From NCBI GenBank assembly GCA_022570795.1, contig JAKUDP010000013.1, positions 1,504,524 through 1,568,523 on the forward strand: 64,000 bases of DNA, given 5' to 3'. The stretch is from Sphaerulina vaccinii. Lineage: Eukaryota; Ascomycota; Dothideomycetes; Mycosphaerellales; Mycosphaerellaceae. A model generated the notes under the pieces. It did no database searches. It worked only from the letters and a program-made list of their open reading frames with translations, and was not told the origin of the DNA. Both the position numbers and the translations under genes were made by a program. Shown one piece after another: positions 50,760 through 63,425 of this stretch; the first letter of the stretch is position 1, and the number at the start of each line of letters is the position of its first letter.

Positions 50760-53270
50760 GGTATCTTTATATATAAGAGTAATAAGTAGTATAGTAATAT
50801 TTAAAAATCTATAAATAAATTAGTAGTAGAAGTTATAGAACCCTAGGTAGAACTAGATATTAGTAATATTTTTTAGTAGAGGCTACTTCTAGATAGTCTT
50901 AATTTTATCTAGGTCTATATAGATACTATCTCTTCTAATAATTATCTCTAGAAATTTAGTTTTATATTTAAAGAACTTATACTTTAATAGCTTTATATAA
51001 AGGTCTATATCTTCTAGCTTCTTTAGAATATTAGTAATATAGACTTTATATTTCTTAAGTATCTTACTATAGATTAGGATATTATTAATATAGATAGAGT
51101 AGAATAGGTCGAGATATTTATATAGTATATTATTAATAAATTTCTAGAATATAGTAGGTATACTAGTTAGGCTAAAGAGTATAATAAGGAATTCGAATAG
51201 GCCGAATTAGATCTAGAAGAGTATTAGGTACTTATAGCCTTCTTTTATTCGAATATTATTAAATATAGAGATAATATCGATCTTTATAAACTATCTTATA
51301 CTATTTAGGTTATTTAGAATCTTAGTTATTAGTAGTAGTAGGTATCTGTTTTTTATTATAAAGTTGTTTAGCGCTCGGAAGTTAATATAGAGGTATAGCC
51401 CTCCTCCTAGCTTCTTTATAAAAAGAACTAGAAAGGTAATAGAGAATAAGCTTAGATATATAAATTCTTTCTAGAAATTGTTATCTAGCTACTTTCGAAG
51501 AGCCTAGAGCTTATTTCTAGATATTCTATAAAGTAGCCCGAATAGGGGTTCCTTAGTACTAGTAAGCTTAATCTTATAGTTATATAGTTAGTATAGTAGA
51601 AGCTTATTAGCAAGCTTTAGTAAAAAGACTTTACTAAACTATTATAGATATTCGACTAGCTAGGTATCGAAGTTAGCCTTCTTCTTAGTAGAGAATATAC
51701 TTTCTAAGTCTTTAATTATAGTAATATAAACCTTATATTCTTAGCGCTAGTACTTTAGTATAGTATAAAGCAAAGTAGTCTAGAATAAGATCTTATAGAT
51801 ATCTATTTTATAATATTCCTTCTAACTAGATATCTATAGGAGTCTCTAGATATAGAGTCGGACCTTACTAGATTGTCCTAGTATATTATAGTTCTTCTAG
51901 TAGTAGGAACTCTAGAAAATAAAAGAGCTTTTAGAAAATCGGAAGTATAGATTATAAGTTTCTATCTATAGATATTCTAAAATAATAGAGTAGTAACCTA
52001 TCTATATAAGATAGAATATAATATTTCTTTTAATATAGTCTCCTATCTAGATATTATAGTAGGTAGTATATTATATAATCTAGATATAGTCCCTATCTTA
52101 GTTGTCGATAGAGCTAATTAGAGTCTCTTTTTATAAGTATTCTATTTTTAGGCTTTAGTCCTTAGCCTACTCTAGGTCTATTATACTATAGGCTTTATAG
52201 CTAGTATCGAGTAGCGCGTACTCGGTAATAGGAATATTAGTAGAGAGGAGAGTAAAAGAGACTTTAGGTAATATAGACTAGTTATACTTATATAGAATAG
52301 TAAGTTTTTTAGTAGAAAAGTAGAAGATTTAGATAGCTTTCTTTAGCTATAGGTAGGTTCTTATTATTCTAGATAATAGAATAGTATAGAGAGTAAGGCC
52401 TCTAGAAGCTAGAGCCTAAATTCGTATACTATAAGTTATAGTTCTTAGAGTAGGTAGCTAGTAGAAGTAGATATTATAAATCTTATACTCTACTAATATA
52501 TAATAGCAACTCTTAATAGGTATATACTATTTTCTAAGAGTAGTTAAGTTAGGTAGAATAGGTAGAGAAATAGAGAGTAACTAGAAAATATTAGAAAGTA
52601 GCTATAAAAAAAATAGAATATTTAGAAAAGTATTTCTTATATAGCTCTTCTAGACTAGAGAGGTAGTATTATTTAATATCTCTATACTAAATAGTAGAGG
52701 AGTAGGTATCTAGTTTGAAATAGTTATAAACAAAGTAGCTAGGCTTATAGTAGTAGAAGTAGTAATCTAGGTCTTTATCTATTTTTACAAACTTTCTAGT
52801 TTAGTCTAAGTCTATTAGATCTCCTATAGGCTTGTTCTTTATAGTAGTAGTAGCGTTCGAGTTTTTTTTTATAAATAAATTTCTTTTTATAGTAGAAGTA
52901 GTTTAGAAATATAGAGTAGCTAGAGCCCTATAGTAATACTATTTATAGTTCTTAAGTTCCTAGAGGTAAGTAGCAAGCTTAAAGTAGTTATAGCTAGGTA
53001 GTAGGCTATATATAAGTATAGTATAGAATTCCTAGTTTATAGCCTATTTAAAAAGAGTAGAAAAAAAATTTTCGATTATCTTTTTTTTAAGTTCTAGTTT
53101 CTAGAATTTAGTAAAAAATAAGCTAAACTTCTTATTTATCTACTTATAGAAGAATAGCTTTCTATATATATTCTATATATAGTTTAGGTCTCTATATACT
53201 CTTTTAAAAATCTCGAGAATTCTTTTATAATCTTTTAGATAGTAGTTAGAGTTTTATATATATAGGCTTA

Positions 53271-56200
53271 TATCGAAATAGGATAATAATATATATACCT
53301 ATAATATATAGAAAGAGTCTTAATATATAATAGAAGTAGAAGCGTTAGATAGGAACTAACTATATTAATTATATTAGTTAGATATAGGTTATATCTCCTT
53401 CTAAGATATAGAGTATTAGATAAGTTATATAACCTACTATTATATAATATATATTATATAATCTAATTCCTAAAGAGGTATCTCTTAGATAGTCTAACTA
53501 GACTATACTTTCTAATACTCCTACTTAGGCTAGATAGTTCTTCTACTCTATATTTTAGTACTTATATTCTATTCCAAATCTCGATAACTTATTAAGTATA
53601 GAAAAGCTATTTATATAAGCTAGAGTTGTCTTATAAACTCCTAGAATTAGGGACTATTCTTCGGCTTAGTTAACCTATCTATAACTATCTCTTTTATTAG
53701 AATATATACTACTACTATCTTCTTTTACTACTAGAGTCTTCTAATATTATTATAGGCTATATTAATATATTTTAATCTTTTATAGATATAGGTATTCTTA
53801 ACTAGGGTTAGAGATACTTAGTTATCTTCTATAATCTAAATAGGTCTAAGTTTATTTACTATATTAGAGTTCGCTTTAATAAGTAGTTAAAAAGAATATT
53901 TTTCTACTAACTCTATATAGTCTATTTCCTTTAGAAGTGCTACTAGGAATTAAGATTACTTAGTATATATATTTAGAGCTATATACTTAGCCTCTATAGT
54001 TAATATTACTATAGACTTCTACTTTTTACTTATTTAAGATACTAGTACTCTATAGAGGAAGAAGATAGATTCTAGGATTAAAACTCTATCTACTTTATCT
54101 ATTATATAGTTAGAGTCTAAATATCTAATAAAGCTTCTACTACCTTTTCTAAATATAAGTTCTAGGTCTAGGAACGACCTAAAGTATCTTACTAGTTTCT
54201 TTAAAGTATTTATATATCCTTTTATTAGGTTAGCTATATATAAGCTTAGTCTACTAAGAGCGAAAGTAATATCTAGTCTTATTATAACTATTAGCTATAT
54301 CTATATACCTATCTAGCTTTAGTACTTCTATTTAGTATATTTTTTATTAGATAGAATTACTTTAGTAAGGCTTTTATAACTATCTATTAGTAAGAAAGTT
54401 AGATAGGTATTTTCCTTAGTTATATTTAGCTTTATAAAGTTCTTTTAGATATAGTATTCTTAATTAAGCTTTAGAGTTTCTATAACTCTATTTTTTATTA
54501 TTTTTATTCTAAGAATCCTTTCTAGCTTCTTTAGATTCTTAATTTTAAAAATCTTACTAAGCTATTTCTTAAACTAGAGAATATCTTTTAGTTTTAGTAC
54601 TATAATAGGTATATTATCTATATAGATTAGAACTATAATTCTTTTTTCTCTATAGATAAGTAGGTATAGGTCGATTTCTAATTAATCGAATTCTATCTAT
54701 TCTAGCTTTAAGATATAGAGTTTATTCTAGTCTTTTACTACTTACTTAAGTTTATAGAGACTTTTTAGAATTTTTAGAACCTAGTTTAGTAGAACCTCTA
54801 CTTCTAGAAGTAGAATTATATAAATATCTTCTTTTAGAGAGCTTTTTATAAATATATTATTTATATCTACTTAGTATATCTCTAAGTTCTTTTTATAAAT
54901 AACTACTATAAATACTTTTAAAGTATTATACTTTATAGTTAGTATAAAAATATTTTTAAAATCTACTCTAAACTTCTAGAAGAACTCTCTAGTAACTAGT
55001 TTTACTTTAAACTTTTTAATAGCTCTACTAATTAATTTTTTTATATTAAAGACCTATCTAGATATTATAAGATTTATACTCTTTAGTAGTATAACTAGCT
55101 TCTAGATATAGTTACTATCTAAAGCTACTAGTTCTCTCTAGATTACTTCTTTCTATATATAGCTCTATTTAGAATTCTATATTACTTCTTTATAGAACTT
55201 TAGAATAGGAACCTTTTACTTTAAAGTAATTTTAGGTCCGAGTACTATAAATATAACCTTTTTAATTTCTACTAAAGTTTTCTAGATATAATTCCTTTCT
55301 TTTTTAATTAGGCTAAGAAATACTTTATAATACTTTAGGTTAGGTATATTCTCTTCCTTATCTCTCTACCTCTTTTAGAGGACCTATTTTATAACTATAC
55401 TATAGGCCTTAGGTTTAGGTTCTTCCTCTTTATCTAAAAGAGATCTCTTTCTTTTCTAGAATTATACTTTTACTTCTAGTAGATCTTATATAATATCTAG
55501 ATATTTTCTAATATATATATTTCTACTAGTTTCTTAATAAACTTTAATTAGCTAATTAGTTAGCTAATCTACTCTAATTTTCTCTTTCTAAAGCTATATA
55601 CTTCTAGAGTTTTCTTTTTCTAGATTTTCTATCTTCTAGTACTCTTCCTTATCTTTTAGTAGAGGTCTAAGCTATATAAATAGTAGTTAATATTTAGTCG
55701 GGCTTCTAGAGCCTAATAGACTTTAGAACTCCTTCTACTTCTTTAGTCTCCTAACTAGTTTTCTAACTAGTATACTACTAGATTAGTTAAGTCTAGGAAT
55801 ATTTAACTTTAAATCTCTTTCTTTTTTATACTTAAACTATTTAGTATTACTATAGGCCTTAATAGCCCCTATATTAGGCTCCTAGAAGAGCTATATTTTA
55901 GTAGTATCTAGAATATAACCGACGAATATAGTATCCTTACCTCTATTTATTAGTTTATCTAATTATATTCTAGCTAGCTAGAACTTTAGGTTTATATATA
56001 TAACTACTCTATAGCTCTAGACTCTAAAGTATAATACTAGAGGTCTCTATTCTAAGAATGCCTCCTTAGGTAAGACCTTAAATCTATTAATGTCTAGCCT
56101 ATTTAGAAGAGCATTCCTAATAATAATACTTGCTTCTAGTACCTTAGGCTAGAACTTAATTAGCATATTAGATTCTTCTAGTATTGCCCTTACTCTTTCT

Positions 56201-56776
56201 TTAGAGGTCTGGATCGACCTTTTAACAACTCTATTCTAAATAGAGTTATATACCTTAGTAGTATAGAAAGAGATTCTATTCTCTCTCTCCTACTACTTTA
56301 GTATAGTAAGAAGCTCCCTCGCTCTATTACTCCTTACTACTTAGAGAGGATTTCTAGATTAAAGCTCTACCTTCCTTTTCTATTAGTAGAAGGTAGGTAG
56401 TATATCTATTTTTAACTTTAGTAGGAAAGCCTACTTCTTTTTTAAGAAGTTATTAATAATTTTAAGCTACTACTTAAATTCTAATCTTAAAATAGATAGA
56501 AGTCTATAGATATTAATAGATATAAGAGCTAGCCTTTAGAGCTTCTACTATATCTCTTTCCCTCTATACTACTTTATCTTTACTATTATATAGACTCTAT
56601 ATACTCTATACTCCTTTAGAATTAGTATTAGGCTCTTTAAATCTAAAACCTAGTAAAGGTCTTTTACTACCTTCTCTCTAAAATATATAAGCTTTCGGTA
56701 CTAGAGCTTCTACTAATTCTAAGTACTTTCTAATATATAGAAAGTATATACTTTATCTATTAATTCCTATAAGAAG
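53271..56776 (-). mobile_element. Copia (Pseudoviridae-type) retrotransposon copy A, strongly RIPed, truncated
   Basis: Homologous over its whole length to copy B (offset about 6,615 bp). The LTR at 53,271-53,586 reads TATCGA...TCGATA, consistent with TGTCGA...TCGACA before C-to-T changes. To its right the minus strand carries, in reverse order, the RNase H region (about 54,060-53,950), reverse transcriptase (YIDN region at about 54,640) and integrase (about 56,300-55,950), the PR-IN-RT-RH order of Copia elements. Homology to copy B ends at 56,776, where unrelated sequence starts. Almost every CA/TG is now TA, many more than in copy B. Inactive. Confidence 0.85.
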
Positions 56777-57830
56777 TTATTAGGTTATAAGAGACCTAAT
56801 AATTCTACTAAATAGAGGCTAAGCTTAATCTAGTTAGAGCTTGTTAATATATCTATAAGAGAGTAAGTAAAAAAGGTTCTTATATTCTAATTAGTAAGAT
56901 AGAATAGTAAGTTATATATAATCTATCTATAACTATAATACTTATTACTTATATATATAAAAGAGATTCCTTTTTTAATTTTAGTACTTTTTTTAATTTT
57001 TTAAAAGTAGAGAGAGTAGAGAGATCTAAGTTACTCTTTTTAATTTTTTAAAAAATAAGAGATTATAGAGAATAGTCTTTCTACTTTAGGTATTCTAGTC
57101 CTAGTAGACCTATCTATTAGTAGGAACTATAATACTATCTTCTATCTAGCCTAGCTTTGTTCTAAAGCTTATAATATATTAGTTCTTATTATAGAGAATC
57201 TATAAAGATACCTTTCTATTCTTTTTTCTTCTACTAAACTATTATATTATTATTAAAATTAAAATATACTTTATATTATTATAAGAAGGCTAAAGAAATA
57301 TTTTATAAAGGAGATTCTATAATATATCTATATAATATATATTAAAGGAGAGGGTTATATATATAAAGTATATATCTTATTAGGTTAGTATACTAAGTAC
57401 TAGTAGTATAACCTAAAAGGTTATAATATAAAGGTTACTAAGAGAGAGTAGAAACATCTCTCGGCTTAGTAGAAAAAGTTGTTAAAAGAGCTCGATATAG
57501 TAAAGGAGGCGCTAGTAATAGCTTATATAAGAGAAATACATCTTTGCAAACAATTAGATATAGTAGACTAGAAGGTAGCTAAGAGTTGTACTTTTAAAGA
57601 TTGTACTTTTCTTAATAAGAATAAAAAAGTTTAGAGAGAGTTTATAGTATTAGATCTAGATTCTTCTACTATAGCGCTTGCTCTATTACCTTAGACTTAG
57701 AGTATAGCTAATAGTATTCTAGACTCCTTCTAGAAAGGCCTAATACTTTCTTTCCTTATAGACTCTAGTAAAATTATACTAGAAGCTAGTAGTAGTTTGT
57801 AAAGTTAGACTTCGGTTCCTAGGTATTTTC
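56777..57830. repeat. Unassigned degenerate repeat segment
   Basis: Joins Copia copy A abruptly at 56,776. On the plus strand at about 57,420-57,640 there is a fairly open stretch (KRE...KHLS, KKLLKEL, AKEALVIAYIREIHLCKQLDI with occasional stops) that looks like a helical protein segment, perhaps from a DNA transposon or Gag. I cannot assign it. Confidence 0.45.
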
Positions 57831-59890
57831 CAATTTATTATACTCTTTCTACTTAATTAAGTAGTTCTAACCCTTTTGTTCTAGGATCTTTTCTACTTCG
57901 AATATATTCTCTTCCTTAGGTTAGAAGTAGAATATTTCTTAGTAAAATATTTTAGTATCTATAGGTTCTAGTAATAATATATAAAATACTAGGTAGATCT
58001 TTATATCTTTTAGTAGTTTAAGTTAGTAGTTAACTAGTCTTTATAATTTATTAATTAAAAATAGTCCGACTTTAACTTAATCTAGTTTCTTTATTTTTCT
58101 TCTTATTTTAAAGTTTTTTATAAAAAGATAGACTTTATTCTTTCTTTTTAGCTAAAGTACTATTTTTCGTTTATTATTATATAGCCTAGCTATTATTAGT
58201 TGCGAGTCTATAATTCGTCCTTCTAGTTCCTTATAGAGGTTCTTTAGATCTTTACTTATAATTATAGTATATTCTACCTATAGGTAAGATAAAAATTTTC
58301 TAAAAAGGTTCGGGTTTTATTTATAATTCGAGAAGAATAGTATAGCTTTTATTATCTCTAATTACTAATTATTTAGTACAAGCTATACTATTAGTAGCAG
58401 CGCTAACTAGTTGTTTTATATATAATTAATATAGTATTATAGATATTATTCTAGTATTTAGTTTGTTTTTTTAGTTTGCCTATCTATCTAAGAATAATAT
58501 TCTATTAATAGCTTATATTTAATTCTAAGTATGCCGACTAAGGTCTTCTAGTAGTTAGAGGTAAAGAGCTTGTCTCTATCTATAATAAATACTTTTAGGA
58601 ATCTATAATATTTTATAAGTCTATCTATAACAAGGTATCTAAGTTGCTTAGTAGTATATATTTTACTAGTAGTAATAAAGTATATATATTTAGTAAGCCT
58701 ATTAACTATAACTAGTATTATATTATAGCTAATTCCTATAATCTAGTCCTATAATAAAGGCAACTTTGTAATAAAGTCTATTATAACTTTGTTCTATAGT
58801 TAATATAGAGGAGTATAGAATTAGATATATCTATATTTCGTATATCGATCTGCCTTATTCTATTAGTAGGGCTTGTAGCATTTAATATATTATAATATAT
58901 ATTTGTATATATATAGAAAGCTAAAGTTTCTTTAAATTAACTCTATAGTCTTTATAGTTCTAGGGTATCTATATTATAGATTGTTATAGTAGTATTATAT
59001 ATACTTATTCTCTTAGTTCTTTAGTATCTAATACTTCCTTTATAGTATAAAGAACTATTCTTCTATATTCTAAAAAACCTATATAATATAGTTAAACTCT
59101 ATCGAGTTCGAGCTTAGGCTTCTATCTAGATTAGCTCTAAGTACTTTCTAGTATACTAGTTCTTTTCCTTCTATATAGTTACTTTGGCAGCTTAGTACGT
59201 CGGCTCGACTATTATTCTTTCCTAGTATATAGTAGATTTCGAACTTATATTAACCGAGTAGTTCTAACTAGTAGGCCTATTATTAGATTAGTACTTTTAT
59301 TATAGTAAAGTAAGTTAGATTCTTATAATTAGAAAGAATCGTAAGCTTAGAGGCTCCTTCTATATATACTCGCTAGTACTATATTATAGCGACAATTATA
59401 AGCAACTTTTTATTATAGATATTATAGTTCTATTCTATAGGAGTTAGTTTCTTTAAGTAGTAAGCTACTAGGTATCTCTTTCTATTATACTCTTATATAA
59501 AGTATACTTCTATAGCTATATCTAATATATTAGTTTCTAGTTTAACTTTATATTTCCTATCGAATAATTATAGTACTAGTACCTAGTAGTATAATATCTT
59601 AAGTACTTTAAAGGCCTTTACTTAGTCTATACTCTAGCTCTACTTTCTATCCTTCTATATAAGCTTATTTAATAGTATAGAGAGCCTTAAGTAGTTCTTA
59701 ATAAACTTCTAGTTATAATTAGCTAGTCTAAGGAATAATTATACTTCTTTAACTATCTTAGATACTAGCTAAGTTTATATTAACTCTATCTTTACTAGAT
59801 TAATTTTAATTTCTTAAAGGCTTAGAATAAATTCTAGGAACTTAACTTCTTTTCTATAGAACTTATACTTTTCTAGAATAGTATAGAATT
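57830..59890 (-). mobile_element. Fragment of a second Gypsy-type retrotransposon, cut by Copia copy B
   Basis: The minus strand contains, from right to left, the end of RT and RNase H (59,880-59,340: VKFLEFILS, VSKIVKEV-like connection, KKLTPIE-like, NIYNKKLLIIVA) and integrase (about 58,860-58,600: FITKLPL, YNIILVIVNRLTKYIYF). Its sequence differs from the first Gypsy element, so it is another family. The RT core should lie further right but Copia copy B starts at 59,891, consistent with insertion of the Copia element into this Gypsy copy. Confidence 0.75.
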
Positions 59891-60201
59891 TGTCGAAATG
59901 GAACGACAATATATACGCCTGCGACGTGTAGGAAGAGTCTTAATACGCGATAGAAGTAGAAGCGTCAGATAGGAACCAACTGTATTAATTGTGTTAGTTA
60001 GTTATAGGTTGCATCTCCTTCTAAGATATAGAGCATTAGATAAGTTACGCAACCTATTATTACGTAACCTATATTATATGTTCTGATCCCCAGAGGCTGT
60101 CTCTTAGATAGTCCAACTAGACTATACTTTCCAATACTCCTACTTAGGCTAGATAGTCCTTCTGCTCTATATTCTAGTACTTATCTCTTATATAAACCTG
60201 T

Positions 60202-60225
60202 CGGGCCCTAGGGGCCCGATAGAGG
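60202..60225 (+). repeat. GC-rich palindrome 1
   Basis: TCGGGCCCTAGGGGCCCGA lies near the inner end of the Copia copy B LTR; copy A has no counterpart at this place. Confidence 0.8.
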
Positions 60226-62308
60226 CTAAGTAAGCCGGAGTTGTCTTACAAACTCCTAGAATTAGGGACTATTCTTTGGCTTAGTTAACCTATCTGCAAC
60301 TATCTCTTTTATTAGGATATATACTACCGCTATCCTCCGTTGCTACTAAAGTCTCCTAATATTGTTGTAAGTAATATTAATATACTTTGATCTCTTATAG
60401 GTATAGGCATCCTTAACAAGGGTTAAAGATACTTGGTTGTCTCCTATAATCTAAATAGGTCTAAGTTCATTTACTATATTAGAGTTTGCTTTAACAAGTA
60501 GTTGAAAAGAATATTCTCCTACTAGCTCTATATAGTCTATTTCCCTTAGAAGTGCTGCTAGGAATTGAGATTGCTTGGCATATATATTTAGAGCTATATA
60601 CTTAGCCTCTATAGTTGATGTTGCTACAGACTTCTACTTCTTGCTTATCTAAGATACTAGTGCTCTATAGAGGAAGAAGATAGATCCGAGGATTAAGACT
60701 CTATCTGCCTTGTCTATTATATAGTTAGAGTCTAAGTATCTAATAAGTCCTCTACTATCTTTCCTAAATATAAGTCCTAGGTCTAGGGACGACCTAAGGT
60801 ATCTTACTAGTTTCTTTAGAGCATTTATATGTCCCCTTGTTAGGTTAGCTATATATAAGCTTAGTCTACTAAGAGCGAAAGCAATATCTAGTCTTGTTAT
60901 AACTATCGGCTATATCTACGTACCTGTCTAGCTCTAGTACTCCTATTTGGTATATCTCTTATTAGATAGGATTGCCTTAGTAAGGCTTTTATAACTGTCT
61001 ATTAGTAAGAGAGTTAGATAGGCATTTTCCTTAGTTATGTTTAGCCTTATAAGGTTCTCTTAGATATAGTATTCTTAATTAAGCTTTAGAGTTCCTATAA
61101 CCCTGTCCCTTATTATCTTTATTCTAAGAATCTTTTCTAGCTCCTTTAGATCCTTAATCTTAAAGACCTTGCTAAGCTATTCCTTAAACTAGAGAACATC
61201 CTTTAGCTCTAGTACTACAATAGGTATGTTATCTATATAGGTTAGGACTATAATCCTTCTTTCCCTATAGATAAGTAGGTATAGGTCGATCTCTAATTAA
61301 TCGAATTCTATCTGTTCTAGCTTTGAGACGTAGAGTTTATTCTAGTCTCTTACTACTTGCTTAAGTCTATAGAGACTCCTTAGGATCTTTAGGACCTGGT
61401 TTAGTAGAACCTCTACTCCTAGAGGTAGGATTATATAGATATCTTCTTTTAGAGAGCTCTCTATAAATGTATTATTTATATCTACTTAGTACATCTCCAA
61501 GTCCTTCTTGCAAACAACTACTATAAACACCCTTAAAGTATTATACCTTATAGTTAGTATAAAGGTATCCTTAAAGTCTACTCCAAACTTCTAGAAGAAC
61601 CCTCTAGCAACTAGTCTTGCCTTAAACTTTTTAATAGCTCTACTAATTAATCTTTTTATATTAAAGACCTACCTAGATATTATAAGGTTTGCACCCTTTA
61701 GTAGTATAACTGGCTTCTAGGTATAGTTACTATCTAAAGCTACTAGTTCTCTCTAGATTGCTTCTTCCTATATATAGCCCTATTTAGGATCCTATATTGC
61801 CTCTTTATAGGACTTTGGAATAGGGACCTCTTACTTTAAAGTAATATTAGGTCCGAGTGCTACAAATGCAAACCTCCTTAATCTCTACTAAGGTTTCCTA
61901 GATATAATCCCCTTCTTCTTTAATTAGGCTAAGGAATGCCTTATAATACTTTAGGTTAGGTATATCCTCTTCCTTATCTCTCTACCTCTTTTAGAGGACC
62001 TGCCTTATAACTATACTATAGGCCTTAGGTTTAGGTCCTTCCCCTTTATCTGAGATAGATCTTTTTCTCTTCTAGGATTGCACCCTTGCTTCTAGTAGAT
62101 CTTATGCAATATCTGGATGTTTTCTAATATATATATTTCTACTAGTTCCTTAACGAACTTCGGTCGGCTAATTAGTCGGCTACTCTGTTCCAATTTTCTC
62201 TTCCTAAAGCTATATGCTCCTAGAGTTTTCTTCTCCTAGATCCATCCTCTAGTACTCCTCCTTGTCCTTCGGTAGAGGTCCAAGCTATATAATTAGTAGT
62301 TAATATTT

Positions 62309-62331
62309 GGTCGGGCCCCTAGGGCCCGACG
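62309..62331 (+). repeat. GC-rich palindrome 2
   Basis: TCGGGCCCCTAGGGCCCGA inside the Copia copy B internal region. Copy A has a RIP-degraded counterpart near 55,697 (TCGGGCTTCTAGAGCCTAA). Confidence 0.8.
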
Positions 62332-63403
62332 GACTTTAGAACTCCTCCTACTTCTTTAGTCTCCTAACTAGTTTCCTAACTAGTATAATGCTAGATTAGT
62401 TAAGCCTAGGAATATTTAACTCCAAATCTCCTCCTTTCTTATACTTAAACTATTTAGTATTACTATAGGCCTTAACAGCCCCTATGTCAGGCTCCTAGAA
62501 GAGCTATATTTTAGTAGTATCTAGAATATAACCGACGAATATAGCATCCTTGCCTCTATTTATTAGTTTGTCTAATCGCATCCTAGCTAGCTAGGACTTT
62601 AGGTTTATATATATAACTGCTCTGCAGCCCTAGACCCTAAAGTGTAATACTAGAGGTCTCTGTCCTAAGAACGCCTCCTCAGGTAAGACCTTAAATCTAT
62701 TAATGTCTAGCCTATTTAGAAGAGCATTCCTAATAATAATACTTGCTTCTAGTACCTTAGGCTAGAACTTAATTAGTATATTAGATTCTTCTAGTATTGC
62801 CCTTACTCTTTCTTTAGAGGTCTAGATCGACCTTTTAACAACTCTATTCTAAATAGAGTTATATACCTTAGTAGTATAGAAAGAGATTCTATTCTCTCTC
62901 TCCTACTACTTTAGTATAGTAAGAAGCTCCCTCGCTCTATTACTCCTTACTACTTAGAGAGGATTTCTAGATTAAAGCTCTACCTTCCTTTTCTATTAGT
63001 AGAGGGCAGGTAGTATATCTATTCTTAACTTTAGTAGGAAGGCCTACTTCTTTCTTAAGAAGTTATTAACAATTTCAAGCTACTACTTAAATCCTAATCT
63101 TAAGATAGGTAGGGGTCTATAGATATTAATAGATATAAGAGCTAGCCTTTAGGGCTTCTACTATATCTCTTTCCCTCTATACTACTTTATCTTTGCTATT
63201 ACATAGACCCTACATACCCTATACTCCTTTGGAATTAGTATTAGGCTCTTTAAATCTAAGACCTAGTAAAGGTCCTTTACTACCTTCTCCCCAAAATATA
63301 CAAGCCTTTAATGCTAGAGCTCCTACTAATCCTAGGTACTCTCTAATATATAGAAAGCATATGCTTTATCTATTAATTCCTATAAGAAGTATACTTGATT
63401 TCG

Positions 63404-63425
63404 GTCGAGCCCCTAGGGCCAGACG
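63404..63425 (+). repeat. GC-rich palindrome 3 (imperfect)
   Basis: TCGAGCCCCTAGGGCCAGA, a variant of the other two, located just right of the point where homology to Copia copy A stops. Confidence 0.7.

Larger units (their letters stand above)
46050..53270 (-). mobile_element. Degenerate Gypsy (Metaviridae-type) LTR retrotransposon with chromodomain, split by a nested insertion
   Basis: Translating the minus strand and ignoring stops, Gag-Pol parts appear in the normal Gypsy order from right to left: a Gag zinc knuckle at about 52,700-52,760 (C-Y-Y-C pattern with Cys changed to Tyr), reverse transcriptase at about 51,430-50,770 (NFRALNNFIIKNRY; YINNILIYSK), RNase H at about 48,210-47,780 (FEELKKTFLDRPIL-like; KKYSSTKYNY), integrase at about 47,400-46,500 (ISIDF; TERLNIVLEQY-like) and a chromodomain at about 46,220-46,080 (YYIIKWKGYN-like). 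Stops sit where Gln or Trp is expected, as from C-to-T changes. The element is inactive. Between RT and RNase H it is interrupted by the LTR element at 48,222-50,759. Its own LTRs were not resolved. Confidence 0.85.
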
